This document shows positions 1 through 10,939 of a DNA stretch of 64,000 bases, one piece after another. The translations under genes and the position numbers were made by a program. The notes below the pieces were generated by a model. It had not been told where the DNA came from. It ran no database searches and saw nothing but the letters and a program-made list of their open reading frames with translations. How positions within the stretch are numbered: the first letter of the stretch is position 1; the number at the start of each line of letters is the position of its first letter. Source of the DNA: Echiichthys vipera. Its lineage: Eukaryota > Chordata > Actinopteri > Perciformes > Trachinidae. The stretch lies in the NCBI GenBank assembly GCA_963691815.1, contig OY829657.1, positions 27,099,243-27,163,242 of the forward strand. The letters are read 5' to 3'.

Positions 1-1816
1 TTTCAAGCTAAGACGTCCTCATCAGCGTTTCCAAACGTCTCCATTGTCGGGGCTAGGAAATGCAAAGCATGATATCACAAAAGGTACGTAAGCCTACCTG
101 TCTGATAAGACTGAGCGAGGTTCGTATCTGCTTGGTTGTTTACACAATTCCCCCTCTCAGCCGGAACAGAGAAAAAAACAGAGTTTTCAAACTAAGACGT
201 CCTCAGCAGCGTTTCCAAACGCCTCCATTGTCGGGGCTAGGAAGCACTGGAATAGTGTAGACGCAAAGCATGATATCACAAAAAGGTATGTCAACCTACC
301 TGTCTGATAAGACTGAGCAACGTGCGTATCTGCGTCGTTGTTTACAAAGTTCTCCCTCTCAGCCGGACCAGAGAAAAACGCCACAAGGGAGTTTTCAAAC
401 TAAGACGTCCTCAGCAGCGTTCCCAAACGTCTCCATTGTCGAGGCGAGGAAACACCGGAATAGTGTAGACGCAAAGCATAAGCCTGGTGCAAGAAATATG
501 CGACTTTAAATGAAAATATAGGAGTGTGAACAAAGTCCAAGTGTACATTTGGTTCACACTGGTAGACTCTCGCTAACAACTCTAGCTAGCAAGCTCGGCG
601 GTTCGTATCCTCTCGTCTTCAGCTTCGTACTGTTGTAGGACTTCCCTAATTCTCATGTACTTTTCAAGTGTGTTTTGTCTCACCGCCCGCAGCCTTCTCT
701 GGCTTTCTTCTCTAGCTTTTTCTGTCATTGTTTCTGTTTAGAAAACAACGTCACGGAGGTTCTGCGCAGTCGTGCAATGGTGGCTCCAGCCACTTTGAGG
801 TGGTGCCATGAAAAACTCAATTGTGATGGAAAACGACGTGACTGCGACCAAAAGCGATTTGAGTGGAGTGGGTGGAGAGGTTCACTGTGGGATGGAAAAG
901 AGCCATGAGTGACTGCTTTATGTAGCTTTATGCAGGTTTGATAAGCGTAGCGTTATTCCAGCCTACTATGAATGAAGCCTACGGCCATGAAATTAATTCC
1001 GATCACAACTTTCCATAGTAAATGCACACCAATTAAAACAGCCTCATTTGAACCAGTGACCTAAGGATAACTGCTATCATTTGCCTACAGTCCTCCGCTC
1101 TACCAACTGAGCTATCAAAAGGCAGATGAAACAGTACCTTGGTCAAGAGGTGCATGGACGCTGATACTGATGCTTAGGCAGAGGTTGTCAAGCAAAGACC
1201 GAACGTTTTCACTCCTAAACAGTATTTCAAAGTGAAAACAACCTCAGTCCATGCAAATGTTGTAGCTCTGTATCAGAAATTATCTCTTCCCACATTAACA
1301 AGCCTGCAAACCCATATCATGTGACCGTTCATGGACACTGGGCATGCGTCCGGTATGGCGTTAACAGTATGCAGGTTATCTAACATCCCTCTGCCATTGA
1401 ATATCATGGGGGATAAATTGAAAATACAGAAACTACTTTGGAGGAAGAAGAACAATCGCGCATATTAAGACCAGAAATGGAGTGGCTTGGACCAAAGATG
1501 AGGTGGAACTGTTACTGAGTCTAACACATGAGTTAAAGTGGTGACAGTGGTGGAAATCCAACTGGGTGTCTTTGCAAAGCAAATTCAGCGACATATTAGA
1601 GCAACACTGGGAGTATAATCCGTCACAGCTGCAAACCATGGCAAAAGGAGAGGAGAACCCACCCAAGGAGCACTGGAATAGTGTAGAGGCAAAGCATGAT
1701 ATCACAAAAAGGTATGTCAACCTAGCTGTCTGATAAGACTGAGCGACGTGCGTATCTGCGTCATTGTTTACAAAGTTCTCCCTCTCAGCCGGACCAGAGA
1801 TGAATGGCACAAGGGA
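1..1816. repeat. Satellite unit 1 (1818-bp form)
   Basis: Its first two bases fall outside the window. It carries the 11-bp tRNA deletion. The SANT remnant is at 1467-1711 and has GAG for GAC in its last part, a marker shared only with units 4 and 5. Block A has the cacaattcc variant also seen in units 2, 5 and 6. Confidence 0.95.
1044..1121 (-). pseudogene. tRNA-Tyr pseudogene, 11-bp deletion (unit 1)
   Basis: The 11-bp loss removes the 3' side of the T stem and part of the 3' acceptor strand. The 5' end also reads CTTTTGATAG instead of CTTCGATAG-type sequence, and the stretch before the T arm has a further substitution (gtgacc for gcgacc). No normal acceptor or T stem can form. Confidence 0.9.
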
Positions 1817-2325
1817 GTTTTCAAGCTAAGACGTCCTCATCAGCGTTTCCAAACGTCTCCATTGTCGGGGCTAGGAAATGCAAAGCATGATATCACAAAA
1901 GGTACGTAAGCCTACCTGTCTGATAAGACTGAGCGAGGTTCGTATCTGCTTGGTTGTTTACACAATTCCCCCTCTCAGCCGGAACAGAGAAAAAAACAGA
2001 GTTTTCAAACTAAGACGTCCTCAGCAGCGTTTCCAAACGCCTCCATTGTCGGGGCTAGGAAGCACTGGAATAGTGTAGACGCAAAGCATGATATCACAAA
2101 AAGGTATGTCAACCTACCTGTCTGATAAGACTGAGCAACGTGCGTATCTGCGTCGTTGTTTACAAAGTTCTCCCTCTCAGCCGGACCAGAGAAAAACGCC
2201 ACAAGGGAGTTTTCAAACTAAGACGTCCTCAGCAGCGTTCCCAAACGTCTCCATTGTCGAGGCGAGGAAACACCGGAATAGTGTAGACGCAAAGCATAAG
2301 CCTGGTGCAAGAAATATGCGACTTT

Positions 2326-2726
2326 AAATGAAAATATAGGAGTGTGAACAAAGTCCAAGTGTACATTTGGTTCACACTGGTAGACTCTCGCTAACAACTC
2401 TAGCTAGCAAGCTCGGCGGTTCGTATCCTCTCGTCTTCAGCTTCGTACTGTTGTAGGACTTCCCTAATTCTCATGTACTTTTCAAGTGTGTTTTGTCTCG
2501 CCGCCCGCAGCCTTCTCTGGCTTTCTTCTCTAGCTTTTTCTGTCATTGTTTCTGTTTAGAAAACAACGTCACGGAGGTTCTGCGCAGTCGTGCAATGGTG
2601 GCTCCACCCACTTTGAGGTGGTGCCATGAAAAACTCAATTGTGATGGAAAACGACGTGACTGCGACCAAAAGCGATTTGAGTGGAGTGGGTGGAGAGGTT
2701 CACTGTGGGATGGAAAAGAGCCATGA
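2326..2726. mobile_element. Non-autonomous DNA-transposon-like segment (unit 2 copy)
   Basis: This roughly 400-bp stretch between block C and the tRNA contains gatggaaaa motifs, short direct and inverted fragments of ggtggctcc / gtggtgcca type, and an overall look like the terminal region of fish DNA transposons that carry Myb/SANT genes. Together with the SANT exon remnant in the same unit, this suggests that the satellite grew from a degraded transposon. I could not define terminal inverted repeats or a target-site duplication. The corresponding stretch is present in all units at s+509 to s+909. Confidence 0.3.
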
Positions 2727-2861
2727 GTGACTGCTTTATGTAGCTTTAGGCAGGTTTGATAAGCGTAGCGTTATTCCAGCCTACTATGAATGAAGCCTAC
2801 GGCCATGAAATGAATTCCGATCCCAACTTTCCATAGTAAATGCACACCAATTAAAACAGCC

Positions 2862-2950
2862 TCCTTCGAGCCGGAGTTGCACCAGCGACCTAAGGATAAC
2901 TGCTATCATTTGCCTACAGTCCTCCGCTCTACCAACTGAGCTATCGAAGG
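2862..2950 (-). tRNA. tRNA-Tyr(GTA), T55G variant (unit 2)
   Basis: Full-length gene with intron 2898-2913. The T loop reads TGCAACT in place of TTCAACT, replacing the nearly universal T55 (pseudouridine in the RNA) and changing the B box to GGTGCAACTCC. Likely weak or inactive. Confidence 0.8.
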
Positions 2951-3295
2951 GCAGATGAAACATTACCTTGTTCAAGAGGTGCATGGACGCTGATACTGAT
3001 GCTTAGGCAGAGGTTGTCAAGCAAAGACCGAACGTTTTCACTCCTAAACAGTATTTCAAAGTGAAAACAACCTCAGTCCATGCAAATGTTGTAGCTCTGT
3101 ATCAGAAATTATCTCTTCCCACATTAACAAGCCTGCAAACCCATATCATGTGACCGTTCATGGACACTGGGCATGCGTCCGGTATGGCGTTAACAGTATG
3201 CAGGTTATCTAACATCCCTCTGCCATTGAATATCATGGGGGATAAATTGAAAATACAGAAACTACTTTGGAGGAAGAAGAACAATCGCGCATATT

Positions 3296-3540
3296 AAGAC
3301 CAGAAATGGAGTGGCTTGGACCAAAGATGAGGTGGAACTGTTACTGAGTCTAACACATGAGTTAAAGTGGTGACAGTGGTGGAAATCCAACTGGGTGTCT
3401 TTGCAAAGCAAATTCAGCGACATATTAGAGCAACACTGGGAGTATAATCCGTCACAGCTGCAAACCATGGCAAAAGGAGAGGAGAACCCACCCAAGGAGC
3501 ACTGGAATAGTGTAGACGCAAAGCATGATATCACAAAAAG
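3296..3540 (+). pseudogene. Myb/SANT-like DNA-binding domain exon remnant (unit 2 copy)
   Basis: In the plus frame from 3296 the translation begins K-T-R-N-G-V-A-W-T-K-D-E-V-E-L-L-L-S-L, then hits a TGA at about 3369. It continues in frame through W-x-S-x-Q-S-K-F-S-D-I-L-E to K-R at the end. The first stretch fits the start of helix 1 of the Myb/SANT-like domains found in proteins of fish DNA transposons. The QSK-F-S-DIL stretch is the next conserved block of the same family. The frame ends at AAAAAG followed by GTATGTC, a good 5' splice donor. The remnant cannot make a full domain because of the stop. Copies with the same stop occur in every unit, so the damage predates amplification. Family assignment is from memory of motif patterns, not from a search. 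Confidence 0.6.
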
Positions 3541-4681
3541 GTATGTCAACCTAGCTGTCTGATAAGACTGAGCGACGTGCGTATCTGCGTCATTGTTTAC
3601 AAAGTTCTCCCTCTCAGCCGGACCAGAGATGAATGGCACAAGGGAGTTTTCAAGCTAAGACGTCCTCATCAGCGTTTCCAAACGTCTCCATTGTCGGGGC
3701 TAGGAAATGCAAAGCATGATATCACAAAAGGTACGTAAGCCTACCTGTCTGATAAGACTGAGCGAGGTTCGTATCTGCTTGGTTGTTTACAAAGTTCCCC
3801 CTCTCAGCCGGAACAGAGAAAAAAACGGAGTTTTCAAACTAAGGCGTCCTCAGCAGCGTTTCCAAACGCCTCCATTGTCGGGGCTAGGAAGCACTGGAAT
3901 AGTGTAGACGCAAAGCATGATATCACAAAAAGGTATGTCAACCTACCTGTCTGATAAGACTGAGCAACGTGCGTATCTGCGTCGTTGTTTACAAAGTTCT
4001 CCCTCCCAGCCGGACCAGAGAAAAACGCCACAAGGGAGTTTTCAAACTAAGACGTCCTCAGCAGCGTTCCCAAACGTCTCCATTGTCGAGGCGAGGAAAC
4101 ACCGGAATAGTGTAGACGCAAAGCATAAGCCTGGTGCAAGAAATATGCGACTTTAAATGAAAATATAGGAGTGTGAACAAAGTCCAAGTGTACATTTGGT
4201 TCACACTGGTAGACTCTCGCTAACAACTCTAGCTAGCAAGCTCGGCGGTTCGTATCCTCTCGTCTTCAGCTTCGTACTGTTGTAGGACTTCCCTAATTCT
4301 CATGTACTTTTCAAGTGTGTTTTGTCTCGCCGCCCGCAGCCTTCTCTGGCTTTCTTCTCTAGCTTTTTCTGTCATTGTTTCTGTTTAGAAAACAACGTCA
4401 CGGAGGTTCTGCGCAGTCGTGCAATGGTGGCTCCACCCACTTTGAAGTGGTGCCATGAAAAACTCAATTGTGATGGAAAACGACGTGACTGCGACCAAAA
4501 GCGATTGGAGTGGAGTGGGTGGAGAGATTCACTGTGGGATGGAAAAGAGCCATGAGTGACTGCTTTATGTAGCTTTAGGCAGGTTTGATAAGCGTAGCGT
4601 TATTCCAGCCTACTATGAATGAAGCCTACGGCCATGAAATGAATTCCGATCCCAACTTTCCATAGTAAATGCACACCAATT

Positions 4682-4685
4682 AAAA
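4682..4685 (-). terminator. RNA polymerase III terminator (TTTT) of the unit 3 tRNA-Tyr
   Basis: Four T residues on the minus strand begin 5 nt after A73. The same TTTT is present at the same distance in all other units, including those with a damaged tRNA (for example 2853-2856 in unit 2). Confidence 0.75.
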
Positions 4686-4690
4686 CAGCC

Positions 4691-4779
4691 TCCTTCGAGC
4701 CGGAGTTGAACCAGCGACCTAAGGATAACTGCTATCATTTGCCTACAGTCCTCCGCTCTACCAACTGAGCTATCGAAGG
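4691..4779 (-). tRNA. tRNA-Tyr(GTA) with 16-nt intron, unit 3 (reference intact copy)
   Basis: Reading the minus strand gives a complete cloverleaf of 73 nt after removal of the intron. The acceptor stem is CCTTCGA with TCGAAGG and discriminator A73, the D stem GCTC/GAGC, the anticodon stem GAGGA/TCCTT with anticodon GTA (4744-4746), and the T stem GCTGG/CCGGC with T loop TTCAACT. Exon 1 is 4743-4779, the intron 4727-4742 lies directly after position 37 as in eukaryotic nuclear tRNA-Tyr, and exon 2 is 4691-4726. No CCA is encoded. The A box (TAGCTCAGTTGG) and B box (GGTTCAACTCC) match RNA polymerase III consensus, and TTTT follows 5 nt after the gene. The intron contains CAGT, complementary to ACTG at positions 31-34. 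Likely functional. Confidence 0.95.
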
Positions 4780-4862
4780 GCAGATGAAACATTACCTTGT
4801 TCAAGAGGTGCATGGACGCTGATACTGATGCCTAGGCAGAGGTTGTCAAGCAAAGACCGAAC

Positions 4863-4897
4863 GTTTTCACTCCTAAACAGTATTTCAAAGTGAAAAC
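4863..4897. other. 9-bp inverted repeat upstream of tRNA-Tyr (unit 3 copy)
   Basis: Arms gttttcact (4863-4871) and agtgaaaac (4889-4897) enclose a 17-nt spacer and could form a hairpin. The feature is kept in all units, 84-118 bp upstream of the tRNA gene. Function unknown. Confidence 0.4.
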
Positions 4898-4908
4898 AAC
4901 CTCAGTCC

Positions 4909-4916
4909 ATGCAAAT
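4909..4916 (+). promoter_or_regulatory. Octamer ATGCAAAT upstream of tRNA-Tyr (unit 3 copy)
   Basis: An exact octamer motif 130 bp upstream of the 5' end of the tRNA gene, repeated in every unit at s+1263 to s+1270. Octamers bind POU-domain factors such as Oct-1 and form the distal element of vertebrate small nuclear RNA promoters. A role for this copy is only inferred, since the tRNA has its own internal promoter. Confidence 0.3.
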
Positions 4917-5474
4917 GTTGTAGCTCTGTATCAGAAATTATCTCTTCCCACATTAACAAGCCTGCAAACCCATATCATGTGACCGTTCATGGACACTGGG
5001 CATGCGTCCGGTATGGCGTTAACAGTATGCAGGTTATCTAACATCCCTCTGCCATTGAATATCATGGGGGATAAATTGAAAATACAGAAACTACTTTGGA
5101 GGAAGAAGAACAATCGCGCATATTAAGACCAGAAATGGAGTGGCTTGGACCAAAGATGAGGTGGAACTGTTACTGAGTCTAACACATGAGTTAAAGTGGT
5201 GACAGTGGTGGAAATCCAACTGGGTGTCTTTGCAAAGCAAATTCAGCGACATATTAGAGCAACACTGGGAGTATAATCCGTCACAGCTGCAAACCATGGC
5301 AAAAGGAGAGGAGAACCCACCCAAGGAGCACTGGAATAGTGTAGACGCAAAGCATGATATCACAAAAAGGTATGTCAACCTAGCTGTCTGATAAGACTGA
5401 GCGACGTGCGTATCTGCGTCATTGTTTACAAAGTTCTCCCTCTCAGCCGGACCAGAGATGAATGGCACAAGGGA

Positions 5475-7292
5475 GTTTTCAAGCTAAGACGTCCTCATCA
5501 GCGTTTCCAAACGTCTCCATTGTCGGGGCTAGGAAATGCAAAGCATGATATCACAAAAGGTACGTAAGCCTACCTGTCTGATAAGACTGAGCGAGGTTCG
5601 TATCTGCTTGGTTGTTTACAAAGTTCCCCCTCTCAGCCGGAACAGAGAAAAAAACGGAGTTTTCAAACTAAGGCGTCCTCAGCAGCGTTTCCAAACGCCT
5701 CCATTGTCGGGGCTAGGAAGCACTGGAATAGTGTAGACGCAAAGCATGATATCACAAAAAGGTATGTCAACCTACCTGTCTGATAAGACTGAGCAACGTG
5801 CGTATCTGCGTCGTTGTTTACAAAGTTCTCCCTCCCAGCCGGACCAGAGAAAAACGCCACAAGGGAGTTTTCAAACTAAGACGTCCTCAGCAGCGTTCCC
5901 AAACGTCTCCATTGTCGAGGCGAGGAAACACCGGAATAGTGTAGACGCAAAGCATAAGCCTGGTGCAAGAAATATGCGACTTTAAATGAAAATATAGGAG
6001 TGTGAACAAAGTCCAAGTGTACATTTGGTTCACACTGGTAGACTCTCGCTAACAACTCTAGCTAGCAAGCTCGGCGGTTCGTATCCTCTCGTCTTCAGCT
6101 TCGTACTGTTGTAGGACTTCCCTAATTCTCATGTACTTTTCAAGTGTGTTTTGTCTCGCCGCCCGCAGCCTTCTCTGGCTTTCTTCTCTAGCTTTTTCTG
6201 TCATTGTTTCTGTTTAGAAAACAACGTCACGGAGGTTCTGCGCAGTCGTGCAATGGTGGCTCCACCCACTTTGAGGTGGTGCCATGAAAAACTCAATTGT
6301 GATGGAAAACGACGTGACTGCGACCAAAAGCGATTGGAGTGGAGTGGGTGGAGAGATTCACTGTGGGATGGAAAAGAGCCATGAGTGACTGCTTTATGTA
6401 GCTTTAGGCAGGTTTGATAAGCGTAGCGTTATTCCAGCCTACTATGAATGAAGCCTACGGCCATGAAATTAATTCCGATCACAACTTTCCATAGTAAATG
6501 CACACCAATTAAAACAGCCTCATTTGAACCAGTGACCTAAGGATAACTGCTATCATTTGCCTACAGTCCTCCGCTCTACCAACTGAGCTATCAAAAGGCA
6601 GATGAAACGTTACCTTGTTCAAGAGGTGCATGGACGCTGATACTGATGCTTAGGCAGAGGTTGTCAAGCAAAGACCGAACGTTTTCACTCCTAAACAGTA
6701 TTTCAAAGTGAAAACAACCTCAGTCCATGCAAATGTTTTAGCTCTGTATCAGAAATTATCTCTTCCCACATTAACAAGCCTGCAAACCCATATCATGTGA
6801 CCGTTCATGGACACTGGGCATGCGTCCGGTATGGCGTTAACAGTATGCAGGTTATCTAACATCCCTCTGCCATTGAATATCAGGGAGGGTAAATTGAAAA
6901 TACAGAAACTACTTTGGAGGAAGAAGAACAATCGCGCATATTAAGACCAGAAATGGAGTGGCTTGGACCAAAGATGAGGTGGAACTGTTACTGAGTCTAA
7001 CACATGAGTTAAAGTGGTGACAGTGGTGGAAATCCAACTGGGTGTCTTTGCAAAGCAAATTCAGCGACATATTAGAGCAACACTGGGAGTATAATCCGTC
7101 ACAGCTGCAAACCATGGCAAAAGGAGAGGAGAACCCACCCAAGGAGCACTGGAATAGTGTAGAGGCAAAGCATGATATCACAAAAAGGTATGTCAACCTA
7201 GCTGTCTGATAAGACTGAGCGACGTGCGTATCTGCGTCATTGTTTACAAAGTTCTCCCTCTCAGCCGGACCAGAGATGAATGGCACAAGGGA
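5475..7292. repeat. Satellite unit 4 (1818-bp form)
   Basis: Carries the 11-bp tRNA deletion. SANT remnant 6943-7187. Upstream of the SANT remnant (about 6882-6892) it has a three-substitution variant otherwise present only in units 25 and 28, about 37 and 45 kb away. Confidence 0.95.
6520..6597 (-). pseudogene. tRNA-Tyr pseudogene, 11-bp deletion (unit 4)
   Basis: Same deletion and same altered 5' acceptor strand as unit 1. Confidence 0.9.
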
Positions 7293-9110
7293 GTTTTCAA
7301 GCTAAGACGTCCTCATCAGCGTTTCCAAACGTCTCCATTGTCGGGGCTAGGAAATGCAAAGCATGATATCACAAAAGGTACGTAAGCCTACCTGTCTGAT
7401 AAGACTGAGCGAGGTTCGTATCTGCTTGGTTGTTTACACAATTCCCCCTCTCAGCCGGAACAGAGAAAAAAACAGAGTTTTCAAACTAAGACGTCCTCAG
7501 CAGCGTTTCCAAACGCCTCCATTGTCGGGGCTAGGAAGCACTGGAATAGTGTAGACGCAAAGCATGATATCACAAAAAGGTATGTCAACCTACCTGTCTG
7601 ATAAGACTGAGCAACGTGCGTATCTGCGTCGTTGTTTACAAAGTTCTCCCTCTCAGCCGGACCAGAGAAAAACGCCACAAGGGAGTTTTCAAACTAAGAC
7701 GTCCTCAGCAGCGTTCCCAAACGTCTCCATTGTCGAGGCGAGGAAACACCGGAATAGTGTAGACGCAAAGCATAAGCCTGGTGCAAGAAATATGCGACTT
7801 TAAATGAAAATATAGGAGTGTGAACAAAGTCCAAGTGTACATTTGGTTCACACTGGTAGACTCTCGCTAACAACTCTAGCTAGCAAGCTCGGCGGTTCGT
7901 ATCCTCTCGTCTTCAGCTTCGTACTGTTGTAGGACTTCCCTAATTCTCATGTACTTTTCAAGTGTGTTTTGTCTCACCGCCCGCAGCCTTCTCTGGCTTT
8001 CTTCTCTAGCTTTTTCTGTCATTGTTTCTGTTTAGAAAACAACGTCACGGAGGTTCTGCGCAGTCGTGCAATGGTGGCTCCACCCACTTTGAGGTGGTGC
8101 CATGAAAAACTCAATTGTGATGGAAAACGACGTGACTGCGACCAAAAGCGATTTGAGTGGAGTGGGTGGAGAGGTTCACTGTGGGATGGAAAAGAGCCAT
8201 GAGTGACTGCTTTATGTAGCTTTATGCAGGTTTGATAAGCGTAGCGTTATTCCAGCCTACTATGAATGAAGCCTACGGCCATGAAATTAATTCCGATCAC
8301 AACTTTCCATAGTAAATGCACACCAATTAAAACAGCCTCATTTGAACCAGTGACCTAAGGATAACTGCTATCATTTGCCTACAGTCCTCCGCTCTACCAA
8401 CTGAGCTATCAAAAGGCAGATGAAACAGTACCTTGGTCAAGAGGTGCATGGACGCTGATACTGATGCTTAGGCAGAGGTTGTCAAGCAAAGACCGAACGT
8501 TTTCACTCCTAAACAGTATTTCAAAGTGAAAACAACCTCAGTCCATGCAAATGTTGTAGCTCTGTATCAGAAATTATCTCTTCCCACATTAACAAGCCTG
8601 CAAACCCATATCATGTGACCGTTCATGGACACTGGGCATGCGTCCGGTATGGCGTTAACAGTATGCAGGTTATCTAACATCCCTCTGCCATTGAATATCA
8701 TGGGGGATAAATTGAAAATACAGAAACTACTTTGGAGGAAGAAGAACAATCGCGCATATTAAGACCAGAAATGGAGTGGCTTGGACCAAAGATGAGGTGG
8801 AACTGTTACTGAGTCTAACACATGAGTTAAAGTGGTGACAGTGGTGGAAATCCAACTGGGTGTCTTTGCAAAGCAAATTCAGCGACATATTAGAGCAACA
8901 CTGGGAGTATAATCCGTCACAGCTGCAAACCATGGCAAAAGGAGAGGAGAACCCACCCAAGGAGCACTGGAATAGTGTAGAGGCAAAGCATGATATCACA
9001 AAAAGGTATGTCAACCTAGCTGTCTGATAAGACTGAGCGACGTGCGTATCTGCGTCATTGTTTACAAAGTTCTCCCTCTCAGCCGGACCAGAGATGAATG
9101 GCACAAGGGA
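7293..9110. repeat. Satellite unit 5 (1818-bp form)
   Basis: Near-copy of unit 1: same 11-bp tRNA deletion, same gtctcacc variant at about 7970 and same GAG marker in the SANT remnant (8761-9005). Confidence 0.95.
8338..8415 (-). pseudogene. tRNA-Tyr pseudogene, 11-bp deletion (unit 5)
   Basis: Same haplotype as units 1 and 4. Confidence 0.9.
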
Positions 9111-10939
9111 GTTTTCAAGCTAAGACGTCCTCATCAGCGTTTCCAAACGTCTCCATTGTCGGGGCTAGGAAATGCAAAGCATGATATCACAAAAGGTACG
9201 TAAGCCTACCTGTCTGATAAGACTGAGCGAGGTTCGTATCTGCTTGGTTGTTTACACAATTCCCCCTCTCAGCCGGAACAGAGAAAAAAACAGAGTTTTC
9301 AAACTAAGACGTCCTCAGCAGCGTTTCCAAACGCCTCCATTGTCGGGGCTAGGAAGCACTGGAATAGTGTAGACGCAAAGCATGATATCACAAAAAGGTA
9401 TGTCAACCTACCTGTCTGATAAGACTGAGCAACGTGCGTATCTGCGTCGTTGTTTACAAAGTTCTCCCTCTCAGCCGGACCAGAGAAAAACGCCACAAGG
9501 GAGTTTTCAAACTAAGACGTCCTCAGCAGCGTTCCCAAACGTCTCCATTGTCGAGGCGAGGAAACACCGGAATAGTGTAGACGCAAAGCATAAGCCTGGT
9601 GCAAGAAATATGCGACTTTAAATGAAAATATAGGAGTGTGAACAAAGTCCAAGTGTACATTTGGTTCACACTGGTAGACTCTCGCTAACAACTCTAGCTA
9701 GCAAGCTCGGCGGTTCGTATCCTCTCGTCTTCAGCTTCGTACTGTTGTAGGACTTCCCTAATTCTCATGTACTTTTCAAGTGTGTTTTGTCTCGCCGCCC
9801 GCAGCCTTCTCTGGCTTTCTTCTCTAGCTTTTTCTGTCATTGTTTCTGTTTAGAAAACAACGTCACGGAGGTTCTGCGCAGTCGTGCAATGGTGGCTCCA
9901 CCCACTTTGAGGTGGTGCCATGAAAAACTCAATTGTGATGGAAAACGACGTGACTGCGACCAAAAGCGATTTGAGTGGAGTGGGTGGAGAGGTTCACTGT
10001 GGGATGGAAAAGAGCCATGAGTGACTGCTTTATGTAGCTTTAGGCAGGTTTGATAAGCGTAGCGTTATTCCAGCCTACTATGAATGAAGCCTACGGCCAT
10101 GAAATGAATTCCGATCCCAACTTTCCATAGTAAATGCACACCAATTAAAACAGCCTCCTTCGAGCCGGAGTTGCACCAGCGACCTAAGGATAACTGCTAT
10201 CATTTGCCTACAGTCCTCCGCTCTACCAACTGAGCTATCGAAGGGCAGATGAAACATTACCTTGTTCAAGAGGTGCATGGACGCTGATACTGATGCTTAG
10301 GCAGAGGTTGTCAAGCAAAGACCGAACGTTTTCACTCCTAAACAGTATTTCAAAGTGAAAACAACCTCAGTCCATGCAAATGTTGTAGCTCTGTATCAGA
10401 AATTATCTCTTCCCACATTAACAAGCCTGCAAACCCATATCATGTGACCGTTCATGGACACTGGGCATGCGTCCGGTATGGCGTTAACAGTATGCAGGTT
10501 ATCTAACATCCCTCTGCCATTGAATATCATGGGGGATAAATTGAAAATACAGAAACTACTTTGGAGGAAGAAGAACAATCGCGCATATTAAGACCAGAAA
10601 TGGAGTGGCTTGGACCAAAGATGAGGTGGAACTGTTACTGAGTCTAACACATGAGTTAAAGTGGTGACAGTGGTGGAAATCCAACTGGGTGTCTTTGCAA
10701 AGCAAATTCAGCGACATATTAGAGCAACACTGGGAGTATAATCCGTCACAGCTGCAAACCATGGCAAAAGGAGAGGAGAACCCACCCAAGGAGCACTGGA
10801 ATAGTGTAGACGCAAAGCATGATATCACAAAAAGGTATGTCAACCTAGCTGTCTGATAAGACTGAGCGACGTGCGTATCTGCGTCATTGTTTACAAAGTT
10901 CTCCCTCTCAGCCGGACCAGAGATGAATGGCACAAGGGA
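9111..10939. repeat. Satellite unit 6 (1829 bp)
   Basis: Near-copy of unit 2, including the T55G tRNA. SANT remnant 10590-10834. Confidence 0.95.
10156..10244 (-). tRNA. tRNA-Tyr(GTA), T55G variant (unit 6)
   Basis: Exons otherwise intact. B box broken by T55G, as in unit 2. Confidence 0.8.

Larger units (their letters stand above)
1817..3645. repeat. Satellite unit 2 (1829 bp; reference layout)
   Basis: Blocks: A 1817-2000, B 2001-2208, C 2209-2298, tRNA 2862-2950, SANT remnant 3296-3540, D 3499-3645. Block D matches the last 147 bp of block B (2062-2208). The tRNA is the T55G form. Unit 6 is its closest relative. Confidence 0.95.
3646..5474. repeat. Satellite unit 3 (1829 bp)
   Basis: Contains an intact tRNA-Tyr and a SANT remnant at 5125-5369. 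Block B starts with the aaggcgtcc variant, shared with units 4, 7-10 and 12. Confidence 0.95.

Noticed and set aside
60..908. Recurrent 60-79-residue frames in blocks A, B and C and in the transposon-like region
   Set aside because: They are the same satellite blocks translated in several registers, on both strands, with no conserved domain and no sign of codon selection.
1433..1810. 125-residue minus-strand open frame repeated in every unit (144 residues in units 23, 24, 26 and 29)
   Set aside because: It runs antisense to the SANT exon remnant and through blocks D and A, has no recognisable domain, and its length varies only with chance substitutions near the C-terminal end.
2784..2984. 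66-residue minus-strand open frame containing S-S-V-G-R-A-E-D-C-R
   Set aside because: This is the tRNA-Tyr gene read as protein. The motif is the A-box region of the tRNA.
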